Origin: Nocardioides sp.
GTDB taxonomy: Bacteria > Actinomycetota > Actinomycetes > Propionibacteriales > Nocardioidaceae
Assembly (NCBI GenBank): GCA_020636915.1
Contig: JACJWV010000005.1
Span: forward strand, 62,001-126,000
Direction: 5' to 3'
Length of the DNA stretch: 64,000 nt
In this document: piece by piece, positions 53,027 through 61,461 of the stretch
How positions within the stretch are numbered: position 1 is the first letter of the stretch
Layout: every line of letters begins with the position of its first letter
Made by a program: the position numbers and the translations under genes
Notes under the pieces: generated by a model
Told to the model about the DNA's origin: nothing
Databases searched by the model: none
What the model saw: the letters and a program-made list of their open reading frames with translations, nothing else

Positions 53027-53967
53027 CAGCCCTCGCCCTCGGCCGGGCCGTCGCCGGACGGCTCGGGTCCGTCGAGCCCGGCGAGGAACCGCTCGAACTC
53101 CTTGCCGAGCTCCTCGCCGGTCGGGATGCGCTGCTCCTGCGCCAGCAGGCTCGACCCGCTCTCCTCGGCACGCTCGAAGGCGTCGTACTGGCGCTCCAGC
53201 GCCTCGACCACCTCGGCGACCTCCGGGTTGGCGTCGAGGTAGCGCGCGACCTCCGCCTCGGTGTCCTCCGCCTCGGCCCGCAGCCCGGACAGGTCGATCG
53301 TCAGGCGTCCGCCGAGCTCGACCTGCTCCAGCAGGGCCGCCGCCGCGCGCGGGTAATCCATCTGGGCGAGGTAGTGGGGCACGTGCGCCACGAACCCCAG
53401 CGCGTCGTGGCCCCACTCGCCGAGGCGGACCTCGAGCAGCGCCTGGGCGCTGCTCGGGATCCGCAGCTCGCCGCGCCACGGGCTCTCGCCGGTCAGCAGC
53501 TCGGGGCGGTTGGCGTGGTGGGTGATCGCGATCGGCCGGGTGTGCGGGACGGCCATCGGCACCGACCCCATCCCGACCACGCGCGTCACGCCGAACCGCT
53601 CGACGACCTCGCGCACCGCGTGGCAGAAGCCCTCCCAGCGGGTGTCGGGCTCGGGGCCGTGCAGCAGCAGGTACGGCGTCCCGCCCGCGTCGCCGAGGAG
53701 GCGGACGACCAGCCGCGGGGCGTCGTACGACGCGTAGTGGTCGCGCACGAACGACATCGGAGGCCGCCGCGCGCGGTAGTCGTGCAGCTCGTCGACGTCG
53801 AAGGTGGCGACGACCCGGCCGTCGGACAGGTCGACGAGGTGCTGGGCCGCCCGGCCCGACGCGTTGCCCGCGTCGAGGAACCCGTCGAGCACCACCACCA
53901 TCGTCAGGGCGGGGGCGTCCTCGAGCTCGGGGACGTCGTCGACGATGTGCACGAGGCGGTCGGGCAT
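53026..53967 (-). CDS. PAC2 family protein
   Basis: A 313-residue protein of the proteasome assembly chaperone 2 family, common in actinobacteria. RLVHIVDDVPELEDAPALTMVVVLDGFLDAGNA at the start, THHANRPELLTGESPWRGELRIPSS in the middle and a charged coiled-coil-like C-terminus (ERQYDAFERAEESG). Role in bacteria is not established. TACTGT at 53974-53979 lies six bases before ATG 53967 (leaderless). First gene of the PAC2-tesB-tesB unit. Confidence 0.87.
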   Translation of the reverse strand: MPDRLVHIVDDVPELEDAPALTMVVVLDGFLDAGNASGRAAQHLVDLSDGRVVATFDVDELHDYRARRPPMSFVRDHYASYDAPRLVVRLLGDAGGTPYLLLHGPEPDTRWEGFCHAVREVVERFGVTRVVGMGSVPMAVPHTRPIAITHHANRPELLTGESPWRGELRIPSSAQALLEVRLGEWGHDALGFVAHVPHYLAQMDYPRAAAALLEQVELGGRLTIDLSGLRAEAEDTEAEVARYLDANPEVAEVVEALERQYDAFERAEESGSSLLAQEQRIPTGEELGKEFERFLAGLDGPEPSGDGPAEGEG

Positions 53968-54056
53968 GCGGACACAGTAGTGATCGGGTGATGCGGTGCG
54001 TGCGACCGCCGCCCGTCGGGCGAGGGCGACGTCACACCCGCACCGGGTGCCGGCGT

Positions 54057-54074
54057 GGTTACCGAGGGGTAACC
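54057..54074. promoter_or_regulatory. Inverted repeat operator at the fadI promoter
   Basis: GGTTACC (54057-54063) and GGTAACC (54068-54074) form an inverted repeat with a four-base spacer. Its right half overlaps TAACCT (54070-54075), a plausible -10 box. The thiolase gene starts at 54115 behind a strong GGGAGGAG. This is a likely operator for a fatty-acid-responsive repressor, whose gene is not recognised here. Confidence 0.6.
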
Positions 54075-54114
54075 TGACCGGCATCCCGATCCCCCATCTC
54101 CGGGAGGAGACCCC

Positions 54115-55338
54115 GTGTCCCGTCAGCTGCGTGAAGTCGTCTTCGTCGACGGCGTGCGCACCCCGTTCGGAGTCGGCAAGGCCAACGGCCAGTACGCCGA
54201 GACCCGTGCCGACGACCTCGTCATCAAGTGCATCCGCGAGCTGCTGCGCCGCAACCCGTCGCTCCCGCCCGAGCGCGTCGACGAGGTGGCCGTCGCCGCC
54301 ACCACCCAGATCGGCGACCAGGGCCTGACCATCGGCCGCACCGCCGCGCTGCTCTCGGGCCTGCCGCAGAGCGTGCCCGGCTACGCGATCGACCGGATGT
54401 GCGCGGGCGCGATGACCGCGGTCACCACGACTGCTTCCGGCATCGCCTTTGGCTCGTACGACGTCGCCATCGCCGGCGGCGTCGAGCACATGGGCCGCCA
54501 CCCGATGGGCGAGGGCGTCGACCCCAACCCCCGGATCGTCTCCGAGCGGCTCGTCGACCCCGACGCGCTCGTGATGGGCAAGACGGCCGAGAACCTGCAC
54601 GACCGCTACCCGACGATCACCAAGGAGCGAGTGGACGCCTACGCGGTCCGCTCGCAGGAGAAGACGGCGGCGGCGTACGAGGCGGGCCGGATCCAGCCCG
54701 ACCTGGTGCCGGTCGCCACGCGCTCCGCCGAGCAGGGCTGGGGGCTCGCGGTCAGCGACGAGCCGATGCGCCCGGGCACGACCCTGGAGTCGCTCGCGAC
54801 CCTGAAGACGCCGTTCCGCGCGCACGGGAAGGTGACCGCCGGCAATGCGGCGGGCATCAACGACGGCGCGACCGCTGCCCTGCTCGCCGACGAGGAGACC
54901 GCGCGCGAGCTCGGGCTGCCGGTGAAGATGCGGCTCGTGTCGTACAGCTTCGTCGGCGTCGAGCCCGAGGTCATGGGTGCCGGGCCGATCCCCGCGACCG
55001 AGAAGGCGCTGAAGCAGGCCGGCCTCACGATCGACGACATCGGGGCCTTCGAGGTCAACGAGGCGTTCGCCGTGCAGGTGCTCGCCTTCCTCGAGCACTT
55101 CGGGATCGCCGACGACGACCCGCGCGTGAACCCCTACGGCGGCGCGATCGCGATGGGTCACCCGCTCGCCTCCTCCGGCGTGCGGCTGATGACCCAGCTC
55201 GCCCGGGCCTTCGAGGAGCACCCCGAGGTGCGCTACGGCCTGACGACCATGTGCATCGGCATCGGCATGGGCGGCACCGTCATCTGGGAGAACCCGCACT
55301 GGGTCTCGACGAGCTCGACCACCGAGGGAGACGCCTGA
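54115..55338 (+). CDS. fadI: Acetyl-CoA acyltransferase (FadI/FadA type)
   Basis: A 407-residue thiolase: nucleophilic cysteine in IDRMCAGAMTAV near residue 91, EVNEAFAVQVL near residue 316, GHPLASSGVRL near residue 347, and TTMCIGIGMGGTVIWENPH. The order and pairing with the multifunctional enzyme are those of the beta-oxidation beta subunit. The final residues VSTSSTTEGDA come from a dispersed palindromic repeat. GTG 54115 has GGGAGGAG upstream; the stop overlaps the next start by one base. Confidence 0.9.
   Translation: MSRQLREVVFVDGVRTPFGVGKANGQYAETRADDLVIKCIRELLRRNPSLPPERVDEVAVAATTQIGDQGLTIGRTAALLSGLPQSVPGYAIDRMCAGAMTAVTTTASGIAFGSYDVAIAGGVEHMGRHPMGEGVDPNPRIVSERLVDPDALVMGKTAENLHDRYPTITKERVDAYAVRSQEKTAAAYEAGRIQPDLVPVATRSAEQGWGLAVSDEPMRPGTTLESLATLKTPFRAHGKVTAGNAAGINDGATAALLADEETARELGLPVKMRLVSYSFVGVEPEVMGAGPIPATEKALKQAGLTIDDIGAFEVNEAFAVQVLAFLEHFGIADDDPRVNPYGGAIAMGHPLASSGVRLMTQLARAFEEHPEVRYGLTTMCIGIGMGGTVIWENPHWVSTSSTTEGDA
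55302..55323. repeat. 22-base copy of the dispersed palindromic element at a thiolase C-terminus
   Basis: Begins GGTCTCGAC and ends GCTCGACCACC. It differs by one base from the reverse complement of the copy at 20623-20644. In the thiolase frame it encodes VSTSSTT, identical to the peptide encoded by that copy. Confidence 0.8.
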
Positions 55339-57422
55339 TGAAGGACCTGACGAACCTGCTGGCCCGCGCGCAGGAGATCTCCTCCGACGCCGAGCGAGTG
55401 ACCAGGGCCCACCTGCGCAAGGTCACGCTGCCCACCGTGGAGGGCCGCAGCACCGGGGTGATGGGCCTGATCACGCTCGACAACGGCGAGGACCACACCA
55501 AGCCGAACACCTTCGGGCCCCGCTCGCTCATCGAGCTCAACACCGCGATCGATGCTGCGCTGGCCGACGACGAGATCACCTCGATCGGCGTGACCGGGAA
55601 ACCGTTCATCCTGGCCGCAGGGGCCGACCTGACCTCGGTCGCCGGCGGCGGCCCCGACGCGGTGCGGGTCGTGGCCGAGCTCGGCCACGCCGTGTTCCGC
55701 AAGCTCGGCGACCCGGGCGGCAAGACGTCGTTCGGGTTCATCAACGGCCTGGCCCTCGGCGGCGGCCTCGAGGTCGCGCTGCACTGCCACTACCGCACCG
55801 TCATGGACAGCGCGCCGGCCCTCGGCCTGCCCGAGGTGATGCTCGGGCTGGTCCCCGGCTGGGGCGGCGCGTTCCTCGTGCCCAACCTGCTCGGCGCCGA
55901 GGCCGCCGTGACCGTGGTGCTCGAGAACCCGCTCAACAACGGCAAGACGCTCGGTGGCGCTGCGGCGTACGAGCTCGGCCTGGCCGACGCGGTCTTCTCC
56001 GGAGCCGACTACCTCGAGGAGTCGCTGCGCTGGGCGGCGGCCGTGATCGCCGGCGAGCTCGTCGTCGACCGCCCGAAGGTCGACCGGGGTGCGGCGTGGG
56101 ACGGCGCCGTCGAGCGCGCCCGCGCGCTCGTGCAGGCCAAGACCGGCGGCGCCAGCCCGGCCGCCCTCCAGGCCGTCGAGCTGATCGACGCCGCCCGCGA
56201 CGGCGACCGCGACGCCGGCTTCGCCCGGGAGGACGACGCCCTCGAGGCGATGTCGCACACGCCCGAGCTGCTCGCCTCGCTCTACGCCTTCGACCTGGTG
56301 CAGAAGCGCGCCAAGCGCCCGGCCGGTGCCCCGGACCGGTCGCTGGCCCGCCCGGTCACCAAGGTCGGGATCGTGGGCGCCGGCCTGATGGCCTCGCAGC
56401 TCGCGCTGCTCTTCGTGCGCCGCCTCGAGGTCCCGGTCGTGCTGACCGACCTCGACCAGGAGCGCGTCGACAAGGGCGTCGGCTACGTGCACGCCGAGAT
56501 CGACAAGCTCCTCGCCAAGGGGCGCATCGGCCCGGACAAGGCCAACCGGCACAAGGCACTGGTGACCGGGGCCGTCGACAAGGGCGAGGTGTTCGCGGAC
56601 GCGGACTTCGTCATCGAGGCGGTCTTCGAGGAGATGTCGGTCAAGAAGTCGGTGTTCGCCGACGTCGAGAAGGCCGTGTCCCCCGAGTGCGTGCTGGCCA
56701 CCAACACCTCGTCGCTGTCGATCACCGAGATGGCGGCCGACCTCGAGCACCCCGAGCGGGTCGTGGGCTTCCACTTCTTCAACCCGGTCGCGGTGATGCC
56801 GCTGCTCGAGATCGTCAAGGGCGAGCAGACCGACGACGCCACGCTCGCGACCGCGTTCGCCACCGGCAAGGCGCTGAAGAAGACCACGATCCTGGTCAAG
56901 GACAGCCCGTCGTTCATCGTCAACCGGCTCCTCGGCCGCTTCATGGGCGAGGTCGGCCGGATCGTCGACGAGGGCACCCCGGTGCCGGTCGTCGACGGCG
57001 CGTTCGCGGGGGTGGCCCCGATGCCGCCGTTCGTCCTGCTCTCGCTGGTCGGGCCGGCGATCGCGCTGCACAACAACGAGACTCTGCACCGTGCCTTCCC
57101 CGACCGCTTCTACGTCTCCCCCGCGCTCGAGCGGGTGGTCGCGGCGCGGAAGTCGTCGTACTACGGGCCCGACGGGGCGATCGACCCCGAGGTCGAGGCG
57201 ATGCTCGAGACGCCGGCGTCCCCGGTCGTCCTGGACCGTGCCGAGGTCCGGACCCGGGTGCTCACCGCGCTCGCCGACGAGGCGCGCCGGATGCTCGACG
57301 AGGGCGTCGTCGCGGCGGCCGAGGACCTCGACCTGGCGATGATCACCGGCGCCGGGTTCTCCTTCTGGAACGGCGGCCTGACGATGCTGCTCGAGCGCGA
57401 GGGACTGGGCAGCTTCCACTGA
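55338..57422 (+). CDS. fadJ: 3-hydroxyacyl-CoA dehydrogenase/enoyl-CoA hydratase (FadJ/FadB type)
   Basis: A 694-residue bifunctional enzyme. The N-terminal crotonase domain (about residues 40-280) has catalytic glutamates in GGGLEVAL and LPEVMLGLVPG. The NAD-binding domain follows (VGIVGAGLMASQLALLF near residue 340, VIEAVFEEMSVKKSVF, ATNTSSLSI, VGFHFFNPVAVMPLLE), then the C-terminal dehydrogenase helical part (PSFIVNRLLGRFMGE). The start overlaps the thiolase stop (TGATG). Together they form a complete beta-oxidation spiral after acyl-CoA dehydrogenation. Confidence 0.93.
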   Translation: MKDLTNLLARAQEISSDAERVTRAHLRKVTLPTVEGRSTGVMGLITLDNGEDHTKPNTFGPRSLIELNTAIDAALADDEITSIGVTGKPFILAAGADLTSVAGGGPDAVRVVAELGHAVFRKLGDPGGKTSFGFINGLALGGGLEVALHCHYRTVMDSAPALGLPEVMLGLVPGWGGAFLVPNLLGAEAAVTVVLENPLNNGKTLGGAAAYELGLADAVFSGADYLEESLRWAAAVIAGELVVDRPKVDRGAAWDGAVERARALVQAKTGGASPAALQAVELIDAARDGDRDAGFAREDDALEAMSHTPELLASLYAFDLVQKRAKRPAGAPDRSLARPVTKVGIVGAGLMASQLALLFVRRLEVPVVLTDLDQERVDKGVGYVHAEIDKLLAKGRIGPDKANRHKALVTGAVDKGEVFADADFVIEAVFEEMSVKKSVFADVEKAVSPECVLATNTSSLSITEMAADLEHPERVVGFHFFNPVAVMPLLEIVKGEQTDDATLATAFATGKALKKTTILVKDSPSFIVNRLLGRFMGEVGRIVDEGTPVPVVDGAFAGVAPMPPFVLLSLVGPAIALHNNETLHRAFPDRFYVSPALERVVAARKSSYYGPDGAIDPEVEAMLETPASPVVLDRAEVRTRVLTALADEARRMLDEGVVAAAEDLDLAMITGAGFSFWNGGLTMLLEREGLGSFH

Positions 57423-57481
57423 GGCTCGCGGCTCGCGGCTCGCGGCCGGTGGCGCCGGGGTCGCGTGCGACTTCGTGGGCA

Positions 57482-57527
57482 ATCCCTGGACCTAGTGGGT
57501 GTTGCAACACCCATTAAGTCCAGGGAT
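57482..57527. repeat. 46-base near-perfect palindrome downstream of fadJ
   Basis: The two halves match at 21 of 23 positions around GGGTGTTGCAACACCC (57497-57512). It is followed directly by a CCCCGG-CTGA-CCGGGG hairpin (57528-57543). It sits in the gap after fadJ and before the L,D-transpeptidase gene. A terminator, or a dispersed repeat element that also terminates, would fit. Confidence 0.6.
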
Positions 57528-57577
57528 CCCCGGCTGACCGGGGAAACCTGCAGCGCGCCCCGTGCTTGACTGACGAC

Positions 57578-58297
57578 ATGAGGCGTCGGCTCGTTGGGAT
57601 CCTGGCCGCGCTCGTGGCCCTCACCACGTGCGTGACCACGGCCCCGTCCCCGGCCGGGGCGGCCCAGGACCCGGGGCCCCAGGACTGGGTGGTCAAGGCG
57701 CAGAAGCGCCTCAACGCGCTCGGGTGCGCCGCGGGACCGGTCGACGGCGAGGTCGGGCCGTGGACGCGGTCGGCGGTGGTCCGGTTCCAGTCGCGTTCGG
57801 CGATGCGGCAGAGCGGCCACCTCGACGCGCGCACGCGCAAGCGGCTGTACGACGAGGACGCGCCGCGCTGCGACGTGCGGCCGGTCCCGGCCCGCACGGG
57901 CGCCGGCCGGCGGATCGTCATCTCCCAGCACCAGAACTGGGTCTGGCTGGTCGGCCCGAAGGGCCGGGTCGTCGCGCAGGGCGGCATGGTCGACAACCCG
58001 TCCGTGCTCCACCACGGCTCCTACGCGACCGGCTCCTACTGCGGCCGCGCCGCCCGGATCAAGCGCAACTCGGCGACCAGCGGCGGCCTGTGGCTCGACG
58101 ACTTCGTGCGGTTCGCGCCGTGCGGCATCGGGTTCCACCGGATCCCCCGCCACAAGTCGAACGGCCACCAGATCCACGCCGACTGGATCCTCGGGACCGA
58201 CATGGCGTCCTCGCACGGCTGCATCCGGCTCAGCAGGCAGCTGGCCGCGCAGGTCTGGCGCTTCACGACCCGACGGACGCCGGTCCGGGTGGCCTGA
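57578..58297 (+). CDS. Secreted L,D-transpeptidase (YkuD) with peptidoglycan-binding domain
   Basis: A 239-residue exported enzyme. Signal peptide at about residues 1-29 (ending PAGAA), a peptidoglycan-binding domain of the PG_binding_1 type (WVVKAQKRLNALGCAAGPVDGEVGPWTRSAV, about 37-80), then a YkuD catalytic domain with the active-site motif SSHGCIRLS near residue 212 (Cys nucleophile, His and Ser). It makes 3-3 crosslinks in peptidoglycan or anchors proteins. ATG 57578 gives a proper signal peptide; an in-frame TTG at 57566 is less likely. Confidence 0.9.
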   Translation: MRRRLVGILAALVALTTCVTTAPSPAGAAQDPGPQDWVVKAQKRLNALGCAAGPVDGEVGPWTRSAVVRFQSRSAMRQSGHLDARTRKRLYDEDAPRCDVRPVPARTGAGRRIVISQHQNWVWLVGPKGRVVAQGGMVDNPSVLHHGSYATGSYCGRAARIKRNSATSGGLWLDDFVRFAPCGIGFHRIPRHKSNGHQIHADWILGTDMASSHGCIRLSRQLAAQVWRFTTRRTPVRVA

Positions 58298-58373
58298 CGG
58301 GGTCGGGGCCCCTTCACCCACAGGTGCGGCGATTGCTCCCCACGGCCCACCGGCGCCGTGACAGCATCGGCGC

Positions 58374-60467
58374 ATGTCGTGGCAACCCTCGGTGACGCTG
58401 CTCGACGAGCTGCTCGTGGCGGCCGTCGTGGCGGACGCCGACGGCGAGATCGGCTACGCCAACGCCGCCGCCCGCCAGCTCTTCGGGGAGGTCCCGACGC
58501 TGGTCGGTTCGAGCCTGCGCGACCGCCTGTTCGCCGAGGCGGACCGGGGTGCGGCCGCCGAGGTCACCGAGCGGGTGCTCTCCGGTGCGGCGTGGTCCGG
58601 CGAGCTCTTCCTGGTGTGCGCCGGCGACCAGCCCCGCGAGCTCGCCACGTCGTGGTCACCGGCCTACGCCGACACCCGCGTCACCGGCACCGTGCTGCTC
58701 GCCGAGGACACGCGGCACGCCCGGATCCTCACCCGACGGCTCAACCGGCTCACCAGCGTCAGCACTGACCTCCTCGGGGCCGAGACCGTCGCCGACGTGG
58801 CGACGGTCGTCACCGACCAGATGACCGACGCCGCGGGTGCGACCGTCGGCTCCATCTCGCTCGTGGTCGACGACGACCACCTCGCGCTCGTGGGGATCCG
58901 GGGTGGGCTGGACGGCGTGGCGGCCCGCTGGTCGTCGTACTCCCGGCACGGCGGGACGCCGGCCGCCGACGCGCTGAGCAGTGGCCGGCCCCTGGTCCTG
59001 GTGGGCCGCGACGACATCGCGGCCCGCTACCCCGACCTCGAGCGGGCGGCGTCCGGCGAGCGGTCCATGGTGTGCCTGCCGCTGGTCGTGGGCGACCGCG
59101 CGCTCGGCGTGGTGACGATGTCGTTCCCCGGCCGGCGCCGCTTCGACGCACCCGAGCTGCTGTTCCTGACGCTGCTGGCCGACATGACCGCCCAGGCGAT
59201 CGACCGGATCCAGGCGCAGGCCGAGGCCACCGATCGCGAGGCGAAGCTGACGTTCCTCGCCGAGGTCAGCGCGCAGCTGTCGGGCCAGCTCGACTACGAG
59301 AAGACCCTGGCCGCCGTCGCCGAGGCCGCGGTCCCCTGGTTCGCGGACTGGTGCGCGATCGCCGTGGCCGACGACGACCGGCTGCGCACGATCGCGGTCG
59401 CGCACGCCGACCCGGCGAGCCGGCCCCTGGTGGAGGACCTGGAGCACCGCTACCCGCCGGCCGAGGACGCCGTGGCCGGCCCCTACCAGGTGCTGCGCAC
59501 CGGCCGGTCGGTCCTGGTCCCCGACATCACCGACGAGATGCTCGCGTTCCGCGCGACGGACGAGGAGCACCTCGATCTCCTGCGCCGGGTCGCTCCCCGG
59601 AGCATGCTGATCTGCCCGCTGACGACCGGCGACCGGGTGCTCGGCGTCATCATGTGGATCGCCGGCGAGGGCAGCCGCCGCTTCGTCGCCGACGACCGGT
59701 CCTTCGGGGAGGACCTGGCCCGACGCGCTGCGGTCGCCATCGACAACGCCGAGCTGCACTCGGAGCTGCGCGACGTCGCCCTGCGCCTCCAGCACGCCGT
59801 GCTGCCCGAGCGGCTGCCCGACCTGGCGGGCTGGGAGACCGCGGTCGTCTACCAGCCGTCGGGTCGCACCGACGCCGGCGGCGACTTCTACGACGTGGTC
59901 GACCTCGGCGAGGGCCGGGTCGCGGTCTTCGTCGGCGACGTGATGGGGCGCGGGGTCCACGCGGCCTCGGTGATGGCCCAGATGCGCTCGGCGATCCGCA
60001 CCCTGATCGCGCTCGACCCCGACCCGACGGCCGTGATGACGGGCCTGGACCTCGTCTTCGAGCGGCTCGGGCTCGAGCACCTCGTGACCATCGCGTACGC
60101 CGTCGGCGACCGCCCCGCAGGTGAGCTCCGGCTGATCAGCGCCGGCCACCCGGCACCGCTCGTCCTCCGGACCGGCGGCAGCGTCGAGGTCGTCGAGCCC
60201 GACGAGACCATGCTGCTCGGCGCTGGTGGAGGCACGCGGAACGTCGTGACGGTGGCCTTCGGCCCCGGCGACACCGCCCTGCTCTTCACCGACGGTCTCG
60301 TCGAGCGCCGCGGCGAGGACGCCGACGTCGGCACCGCCCGCCTCGTCGCGGCCAGCCGCCAGCTCTCCGGCGGGCCGCTGCCGGAGTTCGTCCGCGCCGT
60401 GGTCGACGAGGTGCGCGACCCCACCCGCGACGACGACGTCGCGGCGCTGGCGATCCGCCGCCGCTGA
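58374..60467 (+). CDS. SpoIIE-type PP2C phosphatase with PAS and GAF domains
   Basis: A 697-residue signalling phosphatase. Residues about 10-115 look like a PAS domain (DADGEIGYANAAARQLFGE), 130-275 and 295-455 like two GAF domains, and 480-697 like a PP2C/SpoIIE domain with GRTDAGGDFYDVVDLGEGRVAVFVGDVMGRG, YAVGDRPAGELRLISAGHPAPLV and DTALLFTDGLVERR. Such proteins control sigma factors by dephosphorylating an anti-anti-sigma protein. No anti-sigma partner is adjacent. The input signal (small molecule or redox) is unknown. Confidence 0.9.
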   Translation: MSWQPSVTLLDELLVAAVVADADGEIGYANAAARQLFGEVPTLVGSSLRDRLFAEADRGAAAEVTERVLSGAAWSGELFLVCAGDQPRELATSWSPAYADTRVTGTVLLAEDTRHARILTRRLNRLTSVSTDLLGAETVADVATVVTDQMTDAAGATVGSISLVVDDDHLALVGIRGGLDGVAARWSSYSRHGGTPAADALSSGRPLVLVGRDDIAARYPDLERAASGERSMVCLPLVVGDRALGVVTMSFPGRRRFDAPELLFLTLLADMTAQAIDRIQAQAEATDREAKLTFLAEVSAQLSGQLDYEKTLAAVAEAAVPWFADWCAIAVADDDRLRTIAVAHADPASRPLVEDLEHRYPPAEDAVAGPYQVLRTGRSVLVPDITDEMLAFRATDEEHLDLLRRVAPRSMLICPLTTGDRVLGVIMWIAGEGSRRFVADDRSFGEDLARRAAVAIDNAELHSELRDVALRLQHAVLPERLPDLAGWETAVVYQPSGRTDAGGDFYDVVDLGEGRVAVFVGDVMGRGVHAASVMAQMRSAIRTLIALDPDPTAVMTGLDLVFERLGLEHLVTIAYAVGDRPAGELRLISAGHPAPLVLRTGGSVEVVEPDETMLLGAGGGTRNVVTVAFGPGDTALLFTDGLVERRGEDADVGTARLVAASRQLSGGPLPEFVRAVVDEVRDPTRDDDVAALAIRRR

Positions 60468-60497
60468 TCCGGCTGCTGATCCGGGCTGCCCCGCGCG

Positions 60498-61418
60498 TCA
60501 GCCGGGGTGCGGCACCCCCCACAGCGCCGCGACGTGCCGGGCGTCGGTGCCACAGCAGCCACCGACGACGCGCAGCCCCGGCAAGAGCGGCCGGAGGTCG
60601 TCGTACGAGCTGGTGAGCAGGCCGAGGTCGCCCTCGTCGAGCTCCTCGGCGGCGTCGAGCTCGGCGTGGGTCAGCGTGGAGGCGTTGGGGTTGACCTGGA
60701 CGATCCGGTCCCGCCAGTCGCCGGCGGCGAGCCCCGGCGCGATGTGCGTCGGGTGGGCGCAGTTGACGACGAACCCGTCCGGCGCGTCCGAGGCGTCGAC
60801 CCGCTCGACGGCCTCGCGGAGGGCGGTCCCGTCCGGCAGCCGGCCGTCGGTCTCGACGGTGAAGCCGACCAGCACGGGTACGCCGGCGGACCGCGCCGCC
60901 CGCACGATCCCCATCCCCTCCTCGGGTCCGGTGAGCGTGTACGCCGCGACCACGTCCGCCCCGGCCCGCGCCATCGCGTCGACCTGCGCCGAGTGGTAGT
61001 CCGCCGCCTCGTCGGGGTCGGCGCGCTCGCCGGCGACGTACCCGTCGCCGCGCGGGCCGATCGCCCCGATGATGCGGACGTCCGGCAGGTCGGCGTACCC
61101 CTCGCGCAGCCCCTGGAGGAGGCCGATGGCCGCGGTGTTGACGCGGTCGAGTGCGACGGCGTCGTAGCCGACCCGCGCTCCCCAGTCGGGGTTGGCCCGC
61201 CACGTCGGCGACTCCATCGTCAGGGCCGCGCCGGCCCGTCGCGCGACCTCGGCGTAGCCGTCGAAGTAGCCGCTGAGCAGCGCGCGGCCGCGCTCGTGCT
61301 CGACGAGCGGGAACGACGCGAACTCGGGGAGGTCCACGCCGTGGTTGAAGATCAGGTCGGTCTCCAGGCCGCCGTCGCTCACGTAGCCGGCCGCGGGCAG
61401 GGCGTGCTCGATCACCAT
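60498..61418 (-). CDS. mmuM: Homocysteine S-methyltransferase
   Basis: A 306-residue zinc-dependent methyltransferase of the Pfam S-methyl-trans family, matching the MmuM type. It begins SDGGLETDLIFNHGVDLPEFA, has ESPTWRANPDWG, and zinc ligands in VVNCAHP and the GGCCGTD motif near the C-terminus. It transfers methyl from S-methylmethionine or S-adenosylmethionine to homocysteine, forming methionine. ATG 61418 is chosen from several upstream starts because it gives the family N-terminus. Its 3' end overlaps a hairpin at 60504-60518. Confidence 0.88.
   Translation of the reverse strand: MVIEHALPAAGYVSDGGLETDLIFNHGVDLPEFASFPLVEHERGRALLSGYFDGYAEVARRAGAALTMESPTWRANPDWGARVGYDAVALDRVNTAAIGLLQGLREGYADLPDVRIIGAIGPRGDGYVAGERADPDEAADYHSAQVDAMARAGADVVAAYTLTGPEEGMGIVRAARSAGVPVLVGFTVETDGRLPDGTALREAVERVDASDAPDGFVVNCAHPTHIAPGLAAGDWRDRIVQVNPNASTLTHAELDAAEELDEGDLGLLTSSYDDLRPLLPGLRVVGGCCGTDARHVAALWGVPHPG
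60504..60518. terminator. Short hairpin between convergent SpoIIE and mmuM genes
   Basis: GGGGTGCGGCACCCC forms a six-base stem with a three-base loop within the last codons of mmuM, 36 bases after the phosphatase stop. It can serve either strand. No T-run follows. Confidence 0.4.
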
Positions 61419-61461
61419 CTGCCGATGATGCCGCCCGGGCGCGCACGGCGCGATAGCCACC

